Source: Oceanobacter sp045430275 (GTDB lineage Bacteria > Pseudomonadota > Gammaproteobacteria > Pseudomonadales > Oceanobacteraceae). From it: DNA of 64,000 nt. The notes below the pieces were generated by a model that was not told the origin of the DNA, made no database searches, and saw nothing but the letters and a program-made list of their open reading frames with translations. A program made the position numbers and the translations under genes. The stretch lies in the NCBI GenBank assembly GCA_045430275.1, contig JAILXU010000011.1:1-64000 (forward strand), given 5' to 3'. Positions 18,403 through 27,861 of this stretch are shown piece after piece (the first letter of the stretch is position 1; every line of letters begins with the position of its first letter).

Positions 18403-19036
18403 TGAGCCAGGTTCCTTTTTGCTTACAGTGTTTCTGCGCGAAAGACCAAGGTAAACGAATACAGACAACTCCTTTCACATCATGTAACTCAGCCTTTTCA
18501 AATGCAAATGCGACCGTTCGCGGCCATACCGACGATACCATTCGCCCAACAAGCCAATCTTGCTGATCTCTTCGTAACTGCGGCCACACCGCAAATCCCA
18601 GCTCAAATAAGCTGCGATCAGCTCCTCTCTCATTTTCCGAAAGTACTGCAACCTGATCAAATCGAGCCTGAATTACCTCTGTGCCACTCCCCAGTGTAAC
18701 CTCTGCGTTAAAAGCGCCCAGCTGATAATAAGGCCACAAAGGGCGCAGCTGACTGGCCATATCCCAATGGTAACGCGAACTTTCCAACCACTGACGCTGC
18801 AAAGCCACATCCTGACCAAGGCTAGCCCGCTCCCTGTCATAACGAGCCAAAGCAACGTGCAAATCGGGAACATCCCAATACGCAATTCGAGAGGCCAGTT
18901 CAAGAACAGCATTATCCGACTCGCGAACATCCAACTGCTCACCAAAACGAATCAGACCAAACAAAACAACCAGATACAGGCAGAAGAGAACGGGCACCAA
19001 TAGCAGCACCCATATATAACGAAAAAATAAGATCAT
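18380..19036 (-). CDS. Membrane-anchored protein of the EPS locus (VpsP-like?)
   Basis: The 218 residues begin with one hydrophobic anchor (about 5-30, ending LVVLFGLIRFG), followed by a soluble, presumably periplasmic, domain rich in Trp, Arg and Leu helices (QRQWLESSRYHWDMASQLRPLWPYYQLGA is its clearest part, about residues 80-108). It starts 11 bases after the Wzc-like kinase stop and is the last gene of that transcript. Size, topology and position recall the VpsP-type accessory proteins of Vibrio polysaccharide clusters, but I cannot confirm homology. No catalytic motif is visible. Confidence 0.6.
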   Translation of the reverse strand: MILFFRYIWVLLLVPVLFCLYLVVLFGLIRFGEQLDVRESDNAVLELASRIAYWDVPDLHVALARYDRERASLGQDVALQRQWLESSRYHWDMASQLRPLWPYYQLGAFNAEVTLGSGTEVIQARFDQVAVLSENERGADRSLFELGFAVWPQLRRDQQDWLVGRMVSSVWPRTVAFAFEKAELHDVKGVVCIRLPWSFAQKHCKQKGTWLKQSRSLF

Positions 19037-19046
19037 TATTCAGTCC

Positions 19047-21266
19047 TTAAACCTTACTATTTTTCGCCTCTCCCTCCGTCGAAGTATAACCATAAGCATC
19101 GTAATACCCCGCATAATACCCTTGGCCATAACCATAACGTGATTCTTTACGCACATTAAGCTGATTCAAGGTCACCCCCAAGACACGGGCATTGGAGTCG
19201 CTCAATTTCTCAAGGCTACTTTTAACCAGCTTGTCTTTGGTTGAATCCGCTTTCACTACATATACAACACCGTCAACCAGTGTTGATAGATACAAGGCAT
19301 CGCTCACCATTTTCATCGGTGCCGAATCAATAATGATGCGTTTATAACGACCGCGTAATTGATCAAGGAGCTCACGGAAATTCTTGGAACTGAGCAGCTC
19401 GAGAGGGTTAGGTGGCACAGGGCCTGATGGAATAATATCAATACCCAAATCTTCTGCATGATGAATGCATTCATCCAGCGAATCAGGGTAAGCCACAGCA
19501 TTCGACAAACCACGGCTATTGGTTGGCAAGCCCAGTTTTTTAGCCATGGTTGGGCGACGCATATCGGCATCAATCAACAGAGTTTTTTCCATCTGTCCAT
19601 ACGCTTCCGCCAGGTTTGCCGAGGTTGTTGTTTTTCCTTCACCCGGAATAGAAGATGTCAACAATATAACCTGCGCTGGAGATTCCAAACCAGCAAGCGT
19701 GATACTCGTCCGCAATGTACGAACCGACTCCATAAAGCCATGATTCGCACCGTCAGCAAACGCCCTGACCAACATGCCTTCATCAACCACTTCCTTTCCC
19801 CCTTCAGAAGCCACCAGGGGAACCATCCCCAATAAGGGAGCGGCCAGCTTGCGATCAACATCTTCTGCATTTTTAATCGTCGCATCCAGTGCGTCCAGCA
19901 AAAATGCCAGACCAATTCCAAACATAAAGCTCACAATCGCCGCCAATGCCACAATCACTTTTTTCTTGGGCTTTACAGGGGTTTTAGGAATAACAGCAGG
20001 GTCTGTCACGCGAGCATTGGCTGTTTGCAAATCTCCCGTTTCCGTTGTTTCACGAATACGATTAAAGAAGGTCTCATACAGCGTTTTATTGGCATTAACT
20101 TCACGAACATATTCATTCAGAGTAAATTCAACTTTATTAATATCTCGCACATCAGAAATCTTGTCTTTCATTGCCATCTGTAATGAATTTTCTTTAACCT
20201 TCGCGGAGTTAAAGTCTTTTTCAATACCATTAGCAATACGCTTCATTTGTGCCAAAACAGCCTCACGTGCAGCATCCAAATCCGACTGAGCAGCAACCAT
20301 TTTTGGATGCTGAGGCCCATAACGCTTGGACAGTTCGGAGACTTTCAGTTCGGCTTTTGTTTCATTTTCACGCAACCGAGCAACAAAACGATCATTCAAA
20401 ATTAGCGGCAAACTACTCAGGCTGTCATACGTATGGGAACCAATTGAACGCAACTGCTGATAAACGCTTTCAGCCTCCAGACGGCGAGTTTTTGCCTCAA
20501 CCAAACGCTTGGTAATCTCATCCAGCTCTTTGGCAACAAGCGTATCAACCCCTTTTACATCGATCAGATTATTTTCATCACGATATGCCTGAAGGCGACG
20601 CTCAGATTCATCCAACCTAACTTTCAGCCCCCCTAATCGCTCAGACAACCATGCGGCAGCTTGCTGGGTCATTCCGACCCGAGCTTCCATCTGTGTTTGT
20701 ATATAAGCACGAGCCATAGCATTCGCTGCCGTTGCTGACAGCTCTGCCGAGCGACTTTCCACCGAGATTTTCACCAACTGTGTCTTTCTTACAGGGGAGA
20801 TACCAACAGACTTCCAGAAGTTATTGATTGTTGCATATTCAATTTCTTCATTGGACGGATCAGGGGCAGGGCCAAATAGTTTTTCTTTAATCGAAAAAGT
20901 TTTCTTATTTGCTGTGTGATAAGGATTAAATTCAGGGCTATCGATTAAATTCAAATCAATAGCGACTCTCTTCGCCAACTCTCGAGATTTAAGGATCTCA
21001 AATTGTGTTTGTAAATATTCCGAGCTTTGCCCTGCTAAACCATACACTTCTTCAATCGATACAATTTTGGCTTCTTCTGACTCAATCAACAGGGTGGATG
21101 TTGCTCGGTAAACCGGTGTAAGAGACATTGTCACTAATACGGCTAATACAGTAACTATCAAGCTAAGAGAAAGAATTTTTAACATGTGGCGCCTGAACAC
21201 ATGCCAGTAATGCATCAAGTCAATGACTTCAGGAGCCGGGGTATTCGACATCATTTGATTATTCAT
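19047..21266 (-). CDS. Polysaccharide co-polymerase with tyrosine autokinase (Wzc/GumC-like)
   Basis: Inner-membrane PCP-2a protein that controls EPS chain length and export. The 739 residues comprise an N-terminal Wzz domain, TM1 (about 33-53), a long coiled-coil periplasmic part (about 170-400) and TM2 (about 435-460). A BY-kinase domain follows, with Walker A SSIPGEGKTT (about 540), Walker A' LLIDADMRRP and Walker B IIIDSAPM. The C-terminal Tyr cluster (YGYGQGYYAGYYDAYGY, about 710-728) is the autophosphorylation tail. It is encoded 12 bases after the OPX gene. Confidence 0.93.
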   Translation of the reverse strand: MNNQMMSNTPAPEVIDLMHYWHVFRRHMLKILSLSLIVTVLAVLVTMSLTPVYRATSTLLIESEEAKIVSIEEVYGLAGQSSEYLQTQFEILKSRELAKRVAIDLNLIDSPEFNPYHTANKKTFSIKEKLFGPAPDPSNEEIEYATINNFWKSVGISPVRKTQLVKISVESRSAELSATAANAMARAYIQTQMEARVGMTQQAAAWLSERLGGLKVRLDESERRLQAYRDENNLIDVKGVDTLVAKELDEITKRLVEAKTRRLEAESVYQQLRSIGSHTYDSLSSLPLILNDRFVARLRENETKAELKVSELSKRYGPQHPKMVAAQSDLDAAREAVLAQMKRIANGIEKDFNSAKVKENSLQMAMKDKISDVRDINKVEFTLNEYVREVNANKTLYETFFNRIRETTETGDLQTANARVTDPAVIPKTPVKPKKKVIVALAAIVSFMFGIGLAFLLDALDATIKNAEDVDRKLAAPLLGMVPLVASEGGKEVVDEGMLVRAFADGANHGFMESVRTLRTSITLAGLESPAQVILLTSSIPGEGKTTTSANLAEAYGQMEKTLLIDADMRRPTMAKKLGLPTNSRGLSNAVAYPDSLDECIHHAEDLGIDIIPSGPVPPNPLELLSSKNFRELLDQLRGRYKRIIIDSAPMKMVSDALYLSTLVDGVVYVVKADSTKDKLVKSSLEKLSDSNARVLGVTLNQLNVRKESRYGYGQGYYAGYYDAYGYTSTEGEAKNSKV

Positions 21267-21278
21267 AGTTCAAACCAC

Positions 21279-21824
21279 TCAGAAGAAACTCTGCTCCACT
21301 GTAATCACATCACCCGGTTGCACAACATCATACAACTTCACCATCCTTCTCTTTCCACCACGTGGTGCTGAAGCATCTATACGCGCTGCATTATCATGAA
21401 TAACATAGATTTTTCCTTTGGATGCGCGCTCAGTAAAACCACCAGCGACAGAAATTGCCTTATCTACGGTTAACCCAGGATGAAACGCATAGCTTCCAGG
21501 CTTTTCAACCTCTCCAGTCACATAAAAAGGCCTATATTCGACAATCGAGACAGTCACGCTCGGATCAACAAGAAAAGGGCCTTTTAAACGCTCCAGTAAT
21601 TTATTTTCAATGTCTTTAGGACTTAAACCGGCGACCTTGACATCCCCTAACAACGGGAATGAAATCTTTCCTGACAAACCAATTCTGACTTCCAAGCTGA
21701 GATCAGGTTCATCGTATACGCTGATACTAATCAAGTCACCCGCCCCTAAACGATACTGCGGGGTATCTGCGGCAGCCCCAAATGATGCAATAGCTAGCAC
21801 CAGAACATAAAATAGCCTTAGCAT
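21279..21824 (-). CDS. Short outer-membrane polysaccharide export (OPX) protein
   Basis: Wza-family periplasmic/outer-membrane export protein. It has 181 residues with a signal peptide (1-19), a Poly_export domain (YRLGAGDLISISVYDEPDLS onward, about 23-100) and one SLBB domain (FYVTGEVEKPGSYAFHPGLTV, about 105-175). There is no lipobox Cys and no C-terminal amphipathic helix, so unlike Wza (379 residues) it cannot form its own outer-membrane pore. This matches the short OPX class that works with a separate beta-barrel porin, and such a barrel is encoded just upstream (21929-23110). Confidence 0.9.
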   Translation of the reverse strand: MLRLFYVLVLAIASFGAAADTPQYRLGAGDLISISVYDEPDLSLEVRIGLSGKISFPLLGDVKVAGLSPKDIENKLLERLKGPFLVDPSVTVSIVEYRPFYVTGEVEKPGSYAFHPGLTVDKAISVAGGFTERASKGKIYVIHDNAARIDASAPRGGKRRMVKLYDVVQPGDVITVEQSFF

Positions 21825-21856
21825 TCAATCACCTTGTTCTATCAATCCCTACCAGA

Positions 21857-21891
21857 AACATAATCGGCCTGCATTGCAGACCGATTATGTT
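21857..21891 (-). promoter_or_regulatory. Strong hairpin between porin and OPX genes
   Basis: An 11-bp perfect outer stem (AACATAATCGG / CCGATTATGTT), one mismatch, a 4-bp inner stem (CTGC/GCAG type) and a 3-base loop. It sits 37 bases after the porin stop and 32 bases before the OPX start, without a T-run. It may stabilise the porin mRNA or lower downstream expression. Confidence 0.5.
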
Positions 21892-21928
21892 CTAACACGT
21901 ATAAACAATAAGCTAACACATCACACTA

Positions 21929-23110
21929 TTAAATCGCCAATTCAACCCCTAAGGTAATGACCTGACGATCATAATCACCAGTGTTAACCGTTGAACTTCG
22001 AGTAGTTTTTTCCAAGCCTAGCTTGAAATCAAACATAGTATTTGGCGAGAAGATACCTCCAACGCCATAAGAAACTGTATTGTCATCACGATTATCAGCA
22101 GAGTTCACATACTCCTCAGATAGACTAGCTAAACTCATTTCAAGAGCAAATCGAGTAGAAAATTGATGCATCCAACCCAGACCAATGGTCGATGCTGATA
22201 CATGAGAACCATCACCAGCAGACTCAACCGATCGCTGAGAAGAAACGAAGTTTACAATTGAGTAACTCCGAGGGCTCCAGGTCACGTTCGCTTCCCAGCT
22301 AAAACGGGAGTCTGCATCGTTGTCGTTTTCATCAAATTGACGATCCGACAAGCCCAATTTGACTTCACCAGTGGTTTTAGCGGCCAACCCCCAACGAGCA
22401 CCTGCCAAAAACTTTAGCTCCGAACCATTTTTGGTACTATCTTTCGAATAGCTGAGCGTCGTATTTCTAACCTCGACCAAGGCTCTTGTAGTATCTGTAA
22501 CACGCAGGGCTAACAAAGCACCCATCTTCAATTTATCGTGCTCAAGACTTTCAGTTCTGTCTTTATTACTGGAGTAAGTTTTGGAAAAACTTTCCAGATA
22601 ACCGGTTAGATTACCAAATGCCGTATTAGCACCGTAGGTATAATCCGCACCCAACACCAGCTCTTTAAACTCATCAATGTCAAAAATACTTACATCATCC
22701 ACACCCTGTGTAGAGCCTGTTCCTCTAGGGTCATGAGCAGATTTAACCTTTAAATCCAACCCTAAAGCTTGTTTGGACGTCACTTCAAGGTCAGCACCCA
22801 GTACAAACAATTGATCCAGGTAGTTATCATCTGAATTTTCAGCATAAGCACCACTTTCCAGCTGGTAATATGCGTTCAGCTGAGTGCTACCCAAGTCAGC
22901 AACCAAGCCTAAACTCGGGCGAATGAACGTAAGACGAGAACTGGTTTCGTCACTAGCTGATAAATAAATATTACTATCGTTACTGATACCAATTTCAACA
23001 CCAGGAAGCATGGTCACTCCACTCCCTAGGTGAACTCCCTGTGGCTGCACCGCATAAACAGAAGTGCTGGCGGTGGTCGCCGCAATTAGGGATAGCTGCC
23101 AAGCTTTCAT
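21929..23110 (-). CDS. Outer-membrane beta-barrel, EPS porin candidate
   Basis: The start was set at MKAWQ (23110), which follows an AGAGGA ribosome binding site and gives a signal peptide cleaved near VYAVQP. The mature protein (about 375 residues) consists of alternating amphipathic strands with aromatic ends and finishes ...TLGVELAI, typical of a barrel. It resembles the BBP2-type porins of EPS clusters (EpsL/Wzp-like). It heads the porin-OPX-Wzc-like transcript. The likely role is the outer-membrane channel for the polymer, paired with the pore-less OPX protein. Confidence 0.8.
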   Translation of the reverse strand: MKAWQLSLIAATTASTSVYAVQPQGVHLGSGVTMLPGVEIGISNDSNIYLSASDETSSRLTFIRPSLGLVADLGSTQLNAYYQLESGAYAENSDDNYLDQLFVLGADLEVTSKQALGLDLKVKSAHDPRGTGSTQGVDDVSIFDIDEFKELVLGADYTYGANTAFGNLTGYLESFSKTYSSNKDRTESLEHDKLKMGALLALRVTDTTRALVEVRNTTLSYSKDSTKNGSELKFLAGARWGLAAKTTGEVKLGLSDRQFDENDNDADSRFSWEANVTWSPRSYSIVNFVSSQRSVESAGDGSHVSASTIGLGWMHQFSTRFALEMSLASLSEEYVNSADNRDDNTVSYGVGGIFSPNTMFDFKLGLEKTTRSSTVNTGDYDRQVITLGVELAI

Positions 23111-23303
23111 AAAAATCCTCTCATACCTTCTCAAAAAGTGTCGCTGACCAGCTGGGTGTCACTGGCTGAGTACGAAAATTAACGCCAAGATTATGACGAC
23201 TATTTACAGAAAATAACAGTAAAAGAATGTTCACCTCAGGTCAGCCATCTCAAAAAAGCTTTGAGATGTAGCACTTTCCAAGTACATAACAATGGGAACA
23301 CCC

Positions 23304-23319
23304 TAACAATGGATTGTTA
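23304..23319. repeat. Palindrome upstream of the EPS export genes
   Basis: TAACAAT-GG-ATTGTTA, a perfect 7+7 inverted repeat, lies in the 238-base region between the WcaJ-like gene and the porin gene. No terminator T-run follows. It could be a regulator site for the porin-OPX-Wzc transcript. Confidence 0.4.
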
Positions 23320-23348
23320 AGGAGGGATGAACCCGCAAATAATACATT

Positions 23349-24749
23349 TCAATGAACATTGCTTCCCGTGAAGCCTTTGAAGAACGTCAGGAACACAATC
23401 TTAACATCCATCCAAAGTGACCAATTACGAATGTAGTCCAAATCCAGATCAACACGACCTGACATTTTATCCAACGTATCTGTTTCACCACGATAGCCAT
23501 TAATTTGCGCCCACCCGGTAATTCCGGGCTTTACTTTATGGCGCAACATGTAATAAGGAATAAGCTTCCGATATTCTTCATTGTGCGCAACGGCATGAGG
23601 ACGAGGACCTACTACAGACATTCTGCCCTGCAGAACATTGATAAATTGCGGCAACTCATCGAGAGATGTCTTTCTAATAAAGGCGCCAACCCTCGTCACC
23701 CTTTTATCATTTTTGGTAGCTTGTACGACTTTATTACCATTCTCCATCGTTTTCATGCTACGGAATTTCCAGACCTGAATTTTTTTCCCATCCAGACCAT
23801 AACGGTACTGCTTGAAAAGAACAGGTCCTCTGGAAGTCAGCTTCACAGCAAGAGCAATGGAAAGCATCAAGGGAGAAATGACCAAAAGTACAGAAAAGGA
23901 GAACAGTATATCGAAGCTGCGCTTCAGGACATCGTTAAAACCAAAAATAGGCGTATCATAAATACTAATCGTTTGCATTTGACCAACTTCTCCAAATCGA
24001 GCATGCAAAAGATTGTATGTAAAAAAGTCAGGAATGAGATGTACAGAGACAGTCGAATCTCCTAGCCGCTGCAACACCTCATCAATTCGGCGCTGAGCCT
24101 TGAGGGGCAAAGCAACAAAAACAATATCGACTGTACCTTCTTGAGCCAGAAGCACTAAATCTTGGATATGTCCCTCTAGTACCGCATCAGGAAACTCTTC
24201 CGCTGTACGGTCATGCCCTCTATCATCAAAAAATCCCGCAAATAAATAACCATGCTCTGGATTACTCACCAGCTCATCACGCATACGAATGCCGCTGCGA
24301 TTAATACCAACCACAGCCGCCCGCCGAGCATTAATTCCTTTCTTCCTCAACCTGAATAAAACCTGGCGAAAAATCAACCGCCAACCAATCAGAGCAAGTA
24401 ATGTTGCCAGCATCCAGCTCCCCATAACCACGCGAGACAGTGTTTCACTGATTTTGGCAAAGAAACTGAACACCAGCATTGCCATACAAACGATTACCCA
24501 AGCCCCTGCTGTCACCGTTAACATGTGTACAACAGAAGCACCTCGCCAAGAGCGATATACATCAAACGACTCAGCCACCAAAAGATAGCCAATAACCGCC
24601 GCAAATGCCGCACTGACATACAGCGACGTCATTTCCAGACCATAAGCAACCAAAGATAAGGATAGAACCAAAAAGATGGCAAACAAATCAATCAAGCGGA
24701 AAAATGCACTGTAGGTATTGCGATGTGAACGAATAAAACCGTGTTTCAT
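23349..24749 (-). CDS. wcaJ: Undecaprenyl-phosphate sugar-1-phosphate transferase (WcaJ-like)
   Basis: Initiates repeat-unit assembly by moving a hexose-1-phosphate (usually glucose) from a UDP-sugar to undecaprenyl phosphate. The 466 residues have four N-terminal TM helices (to about 125), a central Rossmann-like domain (about 140-260), a further TM near 280, and the C-terminal PGT catalytic domain with KFRSMKT, the SLDELPQFINVLQG Asp-Glu pair and MSVVGPRP. The substrate cannot be told from sequence. It is followed by the export genes and preceded by cpsG. Confidence 0.93.
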   Translation of the reverse strand: MKHGFIRSHRNTYSAFFRLIDLFAIFLVLSLSLVAYGLEMTSLYVSAAFAAVIGYLLVAESFDVYRSWRGASVVHMLTVTAGAWVIVCMAMLVFSFFAKISETLSRVVMGSWMLATLLALIGWRLIFRQVLFRLRKKGINARRAAVVGINRSGIRMRDELVSNPEHGYLFAGFFDDRGHDRTAEEFPDAVLEGHIQDLVLLAQEGTVDIVFVALPLKAQRRIDEVLQRLGDSTVSVHLIPDFFTYNLLHARFGEVGQMQTISIYDTPIFGFNDVLKRSFDILFSFSVLLVISPLMLSIALAVKLTSRGPVLFKQYRYGLDGKKIQVWKFRSMKTMENGNKVVQATKNDKRVTRVGAFIRKTSLDELPQFINVLQGRMSVVGPRPHAVAHNEEYRKLIPYYMLRHKVKPGITGWAQINGYRGETDTLDKMSGRVDLDLDYIRNWSLWMDVKIVFLTFFKGFTGSNVH

Positions 24750-24899
24750 AAACTTAATCCCGCAAAATATTTATCGCTCACACCACTTTTCCGGGTGACA
24801 GAACGCGCAATTGTAATTGCCCAAAAGGTAAGGCAGACTCATCCTACTTCTTGTGGGCACTCAACAAACACCACTTTTAATATATAGGCAGCAGTATAT

Positions 24900-26333
24900 C
24901 TAATCCAATACAACCACCCGTGACAGGACAGATGCCACAAGATGCTGAGCACCTTCTGGTGTCGCAGACTCTGCGTAACACCTCAGCTCTGGTGCATTAC
25001 CAGATGGGCGCAAGTGAACAATGTCACATTCAGAACTCCCCACGTCAATTGTCAACCTCAAACCATCAGTTAGATCCAGCTGCTTAACACTCCCCTGCAG
25101 AGCGAGTGATTGCAAAAATGAATCCGCATCCTTAGCCCCTCGATCAAGAAGAGCACGACTCTTCTCTGTAGGAAACTCCTTGATCCGATCACTTGATGTG
25201 TAACGAGAAGGTAAGCTATCAACCACTTCAGAAACAGCTTGCCCCTGATCAAATGCCAGGTGAAACGCTACTAGCACGGGCAACAACGCATCACGCGTTG
25301 GCAATGGTTCCAATCTGGAGCCATTAAAATCCAAGGATGTCTGGAGCAAAAAACCACCATTGGCCTCAAACCCTGCAACACCATCATATCGACCAGCAAG
25401 AGCTTGCATCCCTTCAATTACATAAGGCGAGCCGATACGAGTCCGCAAGACTTCCATAAAAGCAGCACTTCGATCAATAGCAGTGTTACAACTCACAGGC
25501 ACTGCCAATGCCTGTACACCCAATGCTTTCGCACACAGCAAGCCAAGAATATCTCCTCTCAACCAAGCCCCCTTTTCATCTGAAAGCAAGGGTCTATCGC
25601 CATCTCCATCCGTAGAAATAATTGCATCCAGCTGATGTTCTTCAACCCAGTCTTTCGCTTGCTTCTGGTCTTCTTCAGAAACCGCTTCCGTATCGATTGG
25701 CACAAAAATATCAGTTCGACCAAGTGACACGACGCTGGCACCTAGCGCTTTCAAAATTATAACATTGATTTCTCGACCAGCCGCAGAATGCTCATAGACG
25801 CCAATTTTTTTACCTGAAAGCAAATCAGAACTGAATAGGTTGGTATAGCGCTGAAGGTAGAAATCCTGAGCATCTGATGACTCCACCAACTTCATCATTT
25901 TCACATTGGGAACAGAAACTTCAGATGCCAAAATAGCCAATTCATCATGCTTATCTATCTCACCATCAGGACGATAAAACTTAATACCATTACGATCAAA
26001 AGGTATATGACTACCCGTAATCATAATAGAAGGAATATCATCATGGATCGCTTTCAATGCCAGCGCAGGTGTTGGCAAAACACCATAATAATCAACCTGA
26101 AGACCAATGTTCTTCAATACCGAAGCACAAGCTTCTGCCATTCCAGGGCTGCTGGGGCGACGATCAATGGCAATAGCAATGCGGTCAAAATCAAACTGTC
26201 GTTTCATGACATCAGCGAAAGCTAACGCAAAAGCTCCGCACACCTGATCACTAAATTGCTCTACCAACCCTCTAGCGCCACTGGTGCCAAACTTAACACC
26301 ACTTCCAGTCAATATATCCTTGCTTGAATTCAT
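24900..26333 (-). CDS. cpsG: Phosphomannomutase
   Basis: Converts mannose 6-phosphate to mannose 1-phosphate for GDP-mannose. The ATG at 26333 (477 residues) has a GGAG site at correct spacing, so it is preferred to the GTG two codons earlier. It belongs to the alpha-D-phosphohexomutase family: phosphoserine loop MITGSHIPFDRNG, metal loop STDGDGDRP, sugar loop GFEANGGF and C-terminal LRPSGNAPELR. It differs from glmM at 10639. It lies downstream of manC behind a terminator, so it may have its own promoter. Confidence 0.92.
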   Translation of the reverse strand: MNSSKDILTGSGVKFGTSGARGLVEQFSDQVCGAFALAFADVMKRQFDFDRIAIAIDRRPSSPGMAEACASVLKNIGLQVDYYGVLPTPALALKAIHDDIPSIMITGSHIPFDRNGIKFYRPDGEIDKHDELAILASEVSVPNVKMMKLVESSDAQDFYLQRYTNLFSSDLLSGKKIGVYEHSAAGREINVIILKALGASVVSLGRTDIFVPIDTEAVSEEDQKQAKDWVEEHQLDAIISTDGDGDRPLLSDEKGAWLRGDILGLLCAKALGVQALAVPVSCNTAIDRSAAFMEVLRTRIGSPYVIEGMQALAGRYDGVAGFEANGGFLLQTSLDFNGSRLEPLPTRDALLPVLVAFHLAFDQGQAVSEVVDSLPSRYTSSDRIKEFPTEKSRALLDRGAKDADSFLQSLALQGSVKQLDLTDGLRLTIDVGSSECDIVHLRPSGNAPELRCYAESATPEGAQHLVASVLSRVVVLD

Positions 26334-26341
26334 AACCACTC

Positions 26342-26370
26342 CAAAATAAAATACCCCGCAAGCGGGGTAT
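26342..26370 (-). terminator. Intrinsic terminator between manC and cpsG
   Basis: Minus-strand hairpin ATACCCCGC-TT-GCGGGGTAT followed by TTTATTTT, located 40 bases after the manC stop. It marks the end of the long wzx-to-manC operon. Confidence 0.85.
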
Positions 26371-26409
26371 GTATATTAGTAACGTATTATCTGCGTACGT
26401 GGCAATCTC

Positions 26410-27861
26410 TCAAGTACGCCCATATAAATCTTTGAAACGCACAATATCGTCTTCTCCAAGATAAGAGCCAGACTGCACCTCGATCATCTCCAGTTCAATA
26501 ACACCTGGGTTTTCCAAGGCATGAACCTGACCTATTGGTATATACGTAGATTCATTTTCTGTAACCAAGTACGTTTTTTCACCATTGGTGACCTTCGCAG
26601 TACCAGATACAACAATCCAATGCTCCGCTCGATGATGGTGCATTTGAACTGATAACTTGGCACCTGGATTCACCGTAATGCGTTTAACTTGATAACGCTT
26701 ACCGCTATCAACCGAGTCATACTTACCCCATGGACGATAAACTTCACGATGACTAATATGCTCAGAACGGTTACCGGACTTCAAGTGATTTACGATACTC
26801 TTTACATCCTGAACCTTATCTTTATGAGCAACAAGCAAAGCATCAGCAGTATCGACTACAACGACATTATCCAAACCCAACACCGAGACCAAGCGATCAC
26901 TGCTTGCGACAAAACTGTTAGTCGTTTGCTCCAAAATCACATCACTAACACCATCACTAGCATTTAGTGTAGCGTTTCCATCTTCACACTTTTCAGCAAT
27001 TCCCCAAAGTGCAGACCAACTACCGACATCACTCCACCCTGCATTTAATGGTGCTACGACGACTTGAGGGTTAGAGGAAGCCATCGCCGAAAGAGGCTCC
27101 ATAATGGCATAGTCAATGGACTCATCAGGACACGCCTCAAAGTCAGCCTTGTTCACACGAACAAAATTCATATCCTCAACAGTATCGAGCATGGCTTTTT
27201 CGCAAGCCGTAAAAATATCTGGGCGATAAGTTTTCAACTCCTCCAGATAACGATCTGAACGAACCATAAACATGCCACTATTCCAATAATAGTTACCGGC
27301 ATCCAGATACTCTTGGGCTGTTGCTTTATCTGGCTTTTCAACAAACTGCTTTACCGCCTGGCTACTCCCATACTCAGCCTCACCTGCTTGAATATAGCCA
27401 TAACCAGTCGCTGGCTCGGTTGGAACAATACCCAAAGTCCCGAACTTGCCTGCTTTTACATCCGGCAATAACTTCTTCACAGCATCCTGAAAGGCTTCAG
27501 TATTTTGAATAACATGATCTGCTGCCAGAATCAGCATCACAGGTGCTTCCTCACCCTCACCAATCTGCTTCACTGCCTGCATGGCAGCCAAAGCAATCGC
27601 TGGTGCAGTGTTGCGCCCGACGGGCTCCAGTATAATAGAACCTTGCTTGTCCAGAGCTCGGAGTTGTTCTGCTACCAAAAAGCGGTGATCTTCGTTACAG
27701 ATTACAACAGGATCAACTTCAGACAGACCATCCAAACGCGCAGCAGTTTGCTGCAGCATGGTCAAATTGCCATTTAGCTTTAGAAACTGCTTGGGGAATG
27801 CTTTACGGGAAAGAGGCCAAAGACGAGTACCAGAGCCTCCGGCCATAATTACTGGGATCAT
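26410..27861 (-). CDS. manC: Mannose-1-phosphate guanylyltransferase / mannose-6-phosphate isomerase
   Basis: Bifunctional type II enzyme making GDP-mannose. The 483 residues have an N-terminal nucleotidyltransferase (GGSGTRLWPLSRKAFPKQF, about 8-26; VEKPD near 170) and a C-terminal cupin isomerase domain (about 370-480; VNPGAKLSVQMHHHRAEHW with the metal-binding histidines). Its ATG overlaps the gmm stop by 4 bases. With cpsG, gmd and fcl it supplies GDP-L-fucose. Confidence 0.96.
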   Translation of the reverse strand: MIPVIMAGGSGTRLWPLSRKAFPKQFLKLNGNLTMLQQTAARLDGLSEVDPVVICNEDHRFLVAEQLRALDKQGSIILEPVGRNTAPAIALAAMQAVKQIGEGEEAPVMLILAADHVIQNTEAFQDAVKKLLPDVKAGKFGTLGIVPTEPATGYGYIQAGEAEYGSSQAVKQFVEKPDKATAQEYLDAGNYYWNSGMFMVRSDRYLEELKTYRPDIFTACEKAMLDTVEDMNFVRVNKADFEACPDESIDYAIMEPLSAMASSNPQVVVAPLNAGWSDVGSWSALWGIAEKCEDGNATLNASDGVSDVILEQTTNSFVASSDRLVSVLGLDNVVVVDTADALLVAHKDKVQDVKSIVNHLKSGNRSEHISHREVYRPWGKYDSVDSGKRYQVKRITVNPGAKLSVQMHHHRAEHWIVVSGTAKVTNGEKTYLVTENESTYIPIGQVHALENPGVIELEMIEVQSGSYLGEDDIVRFKDLYGRT

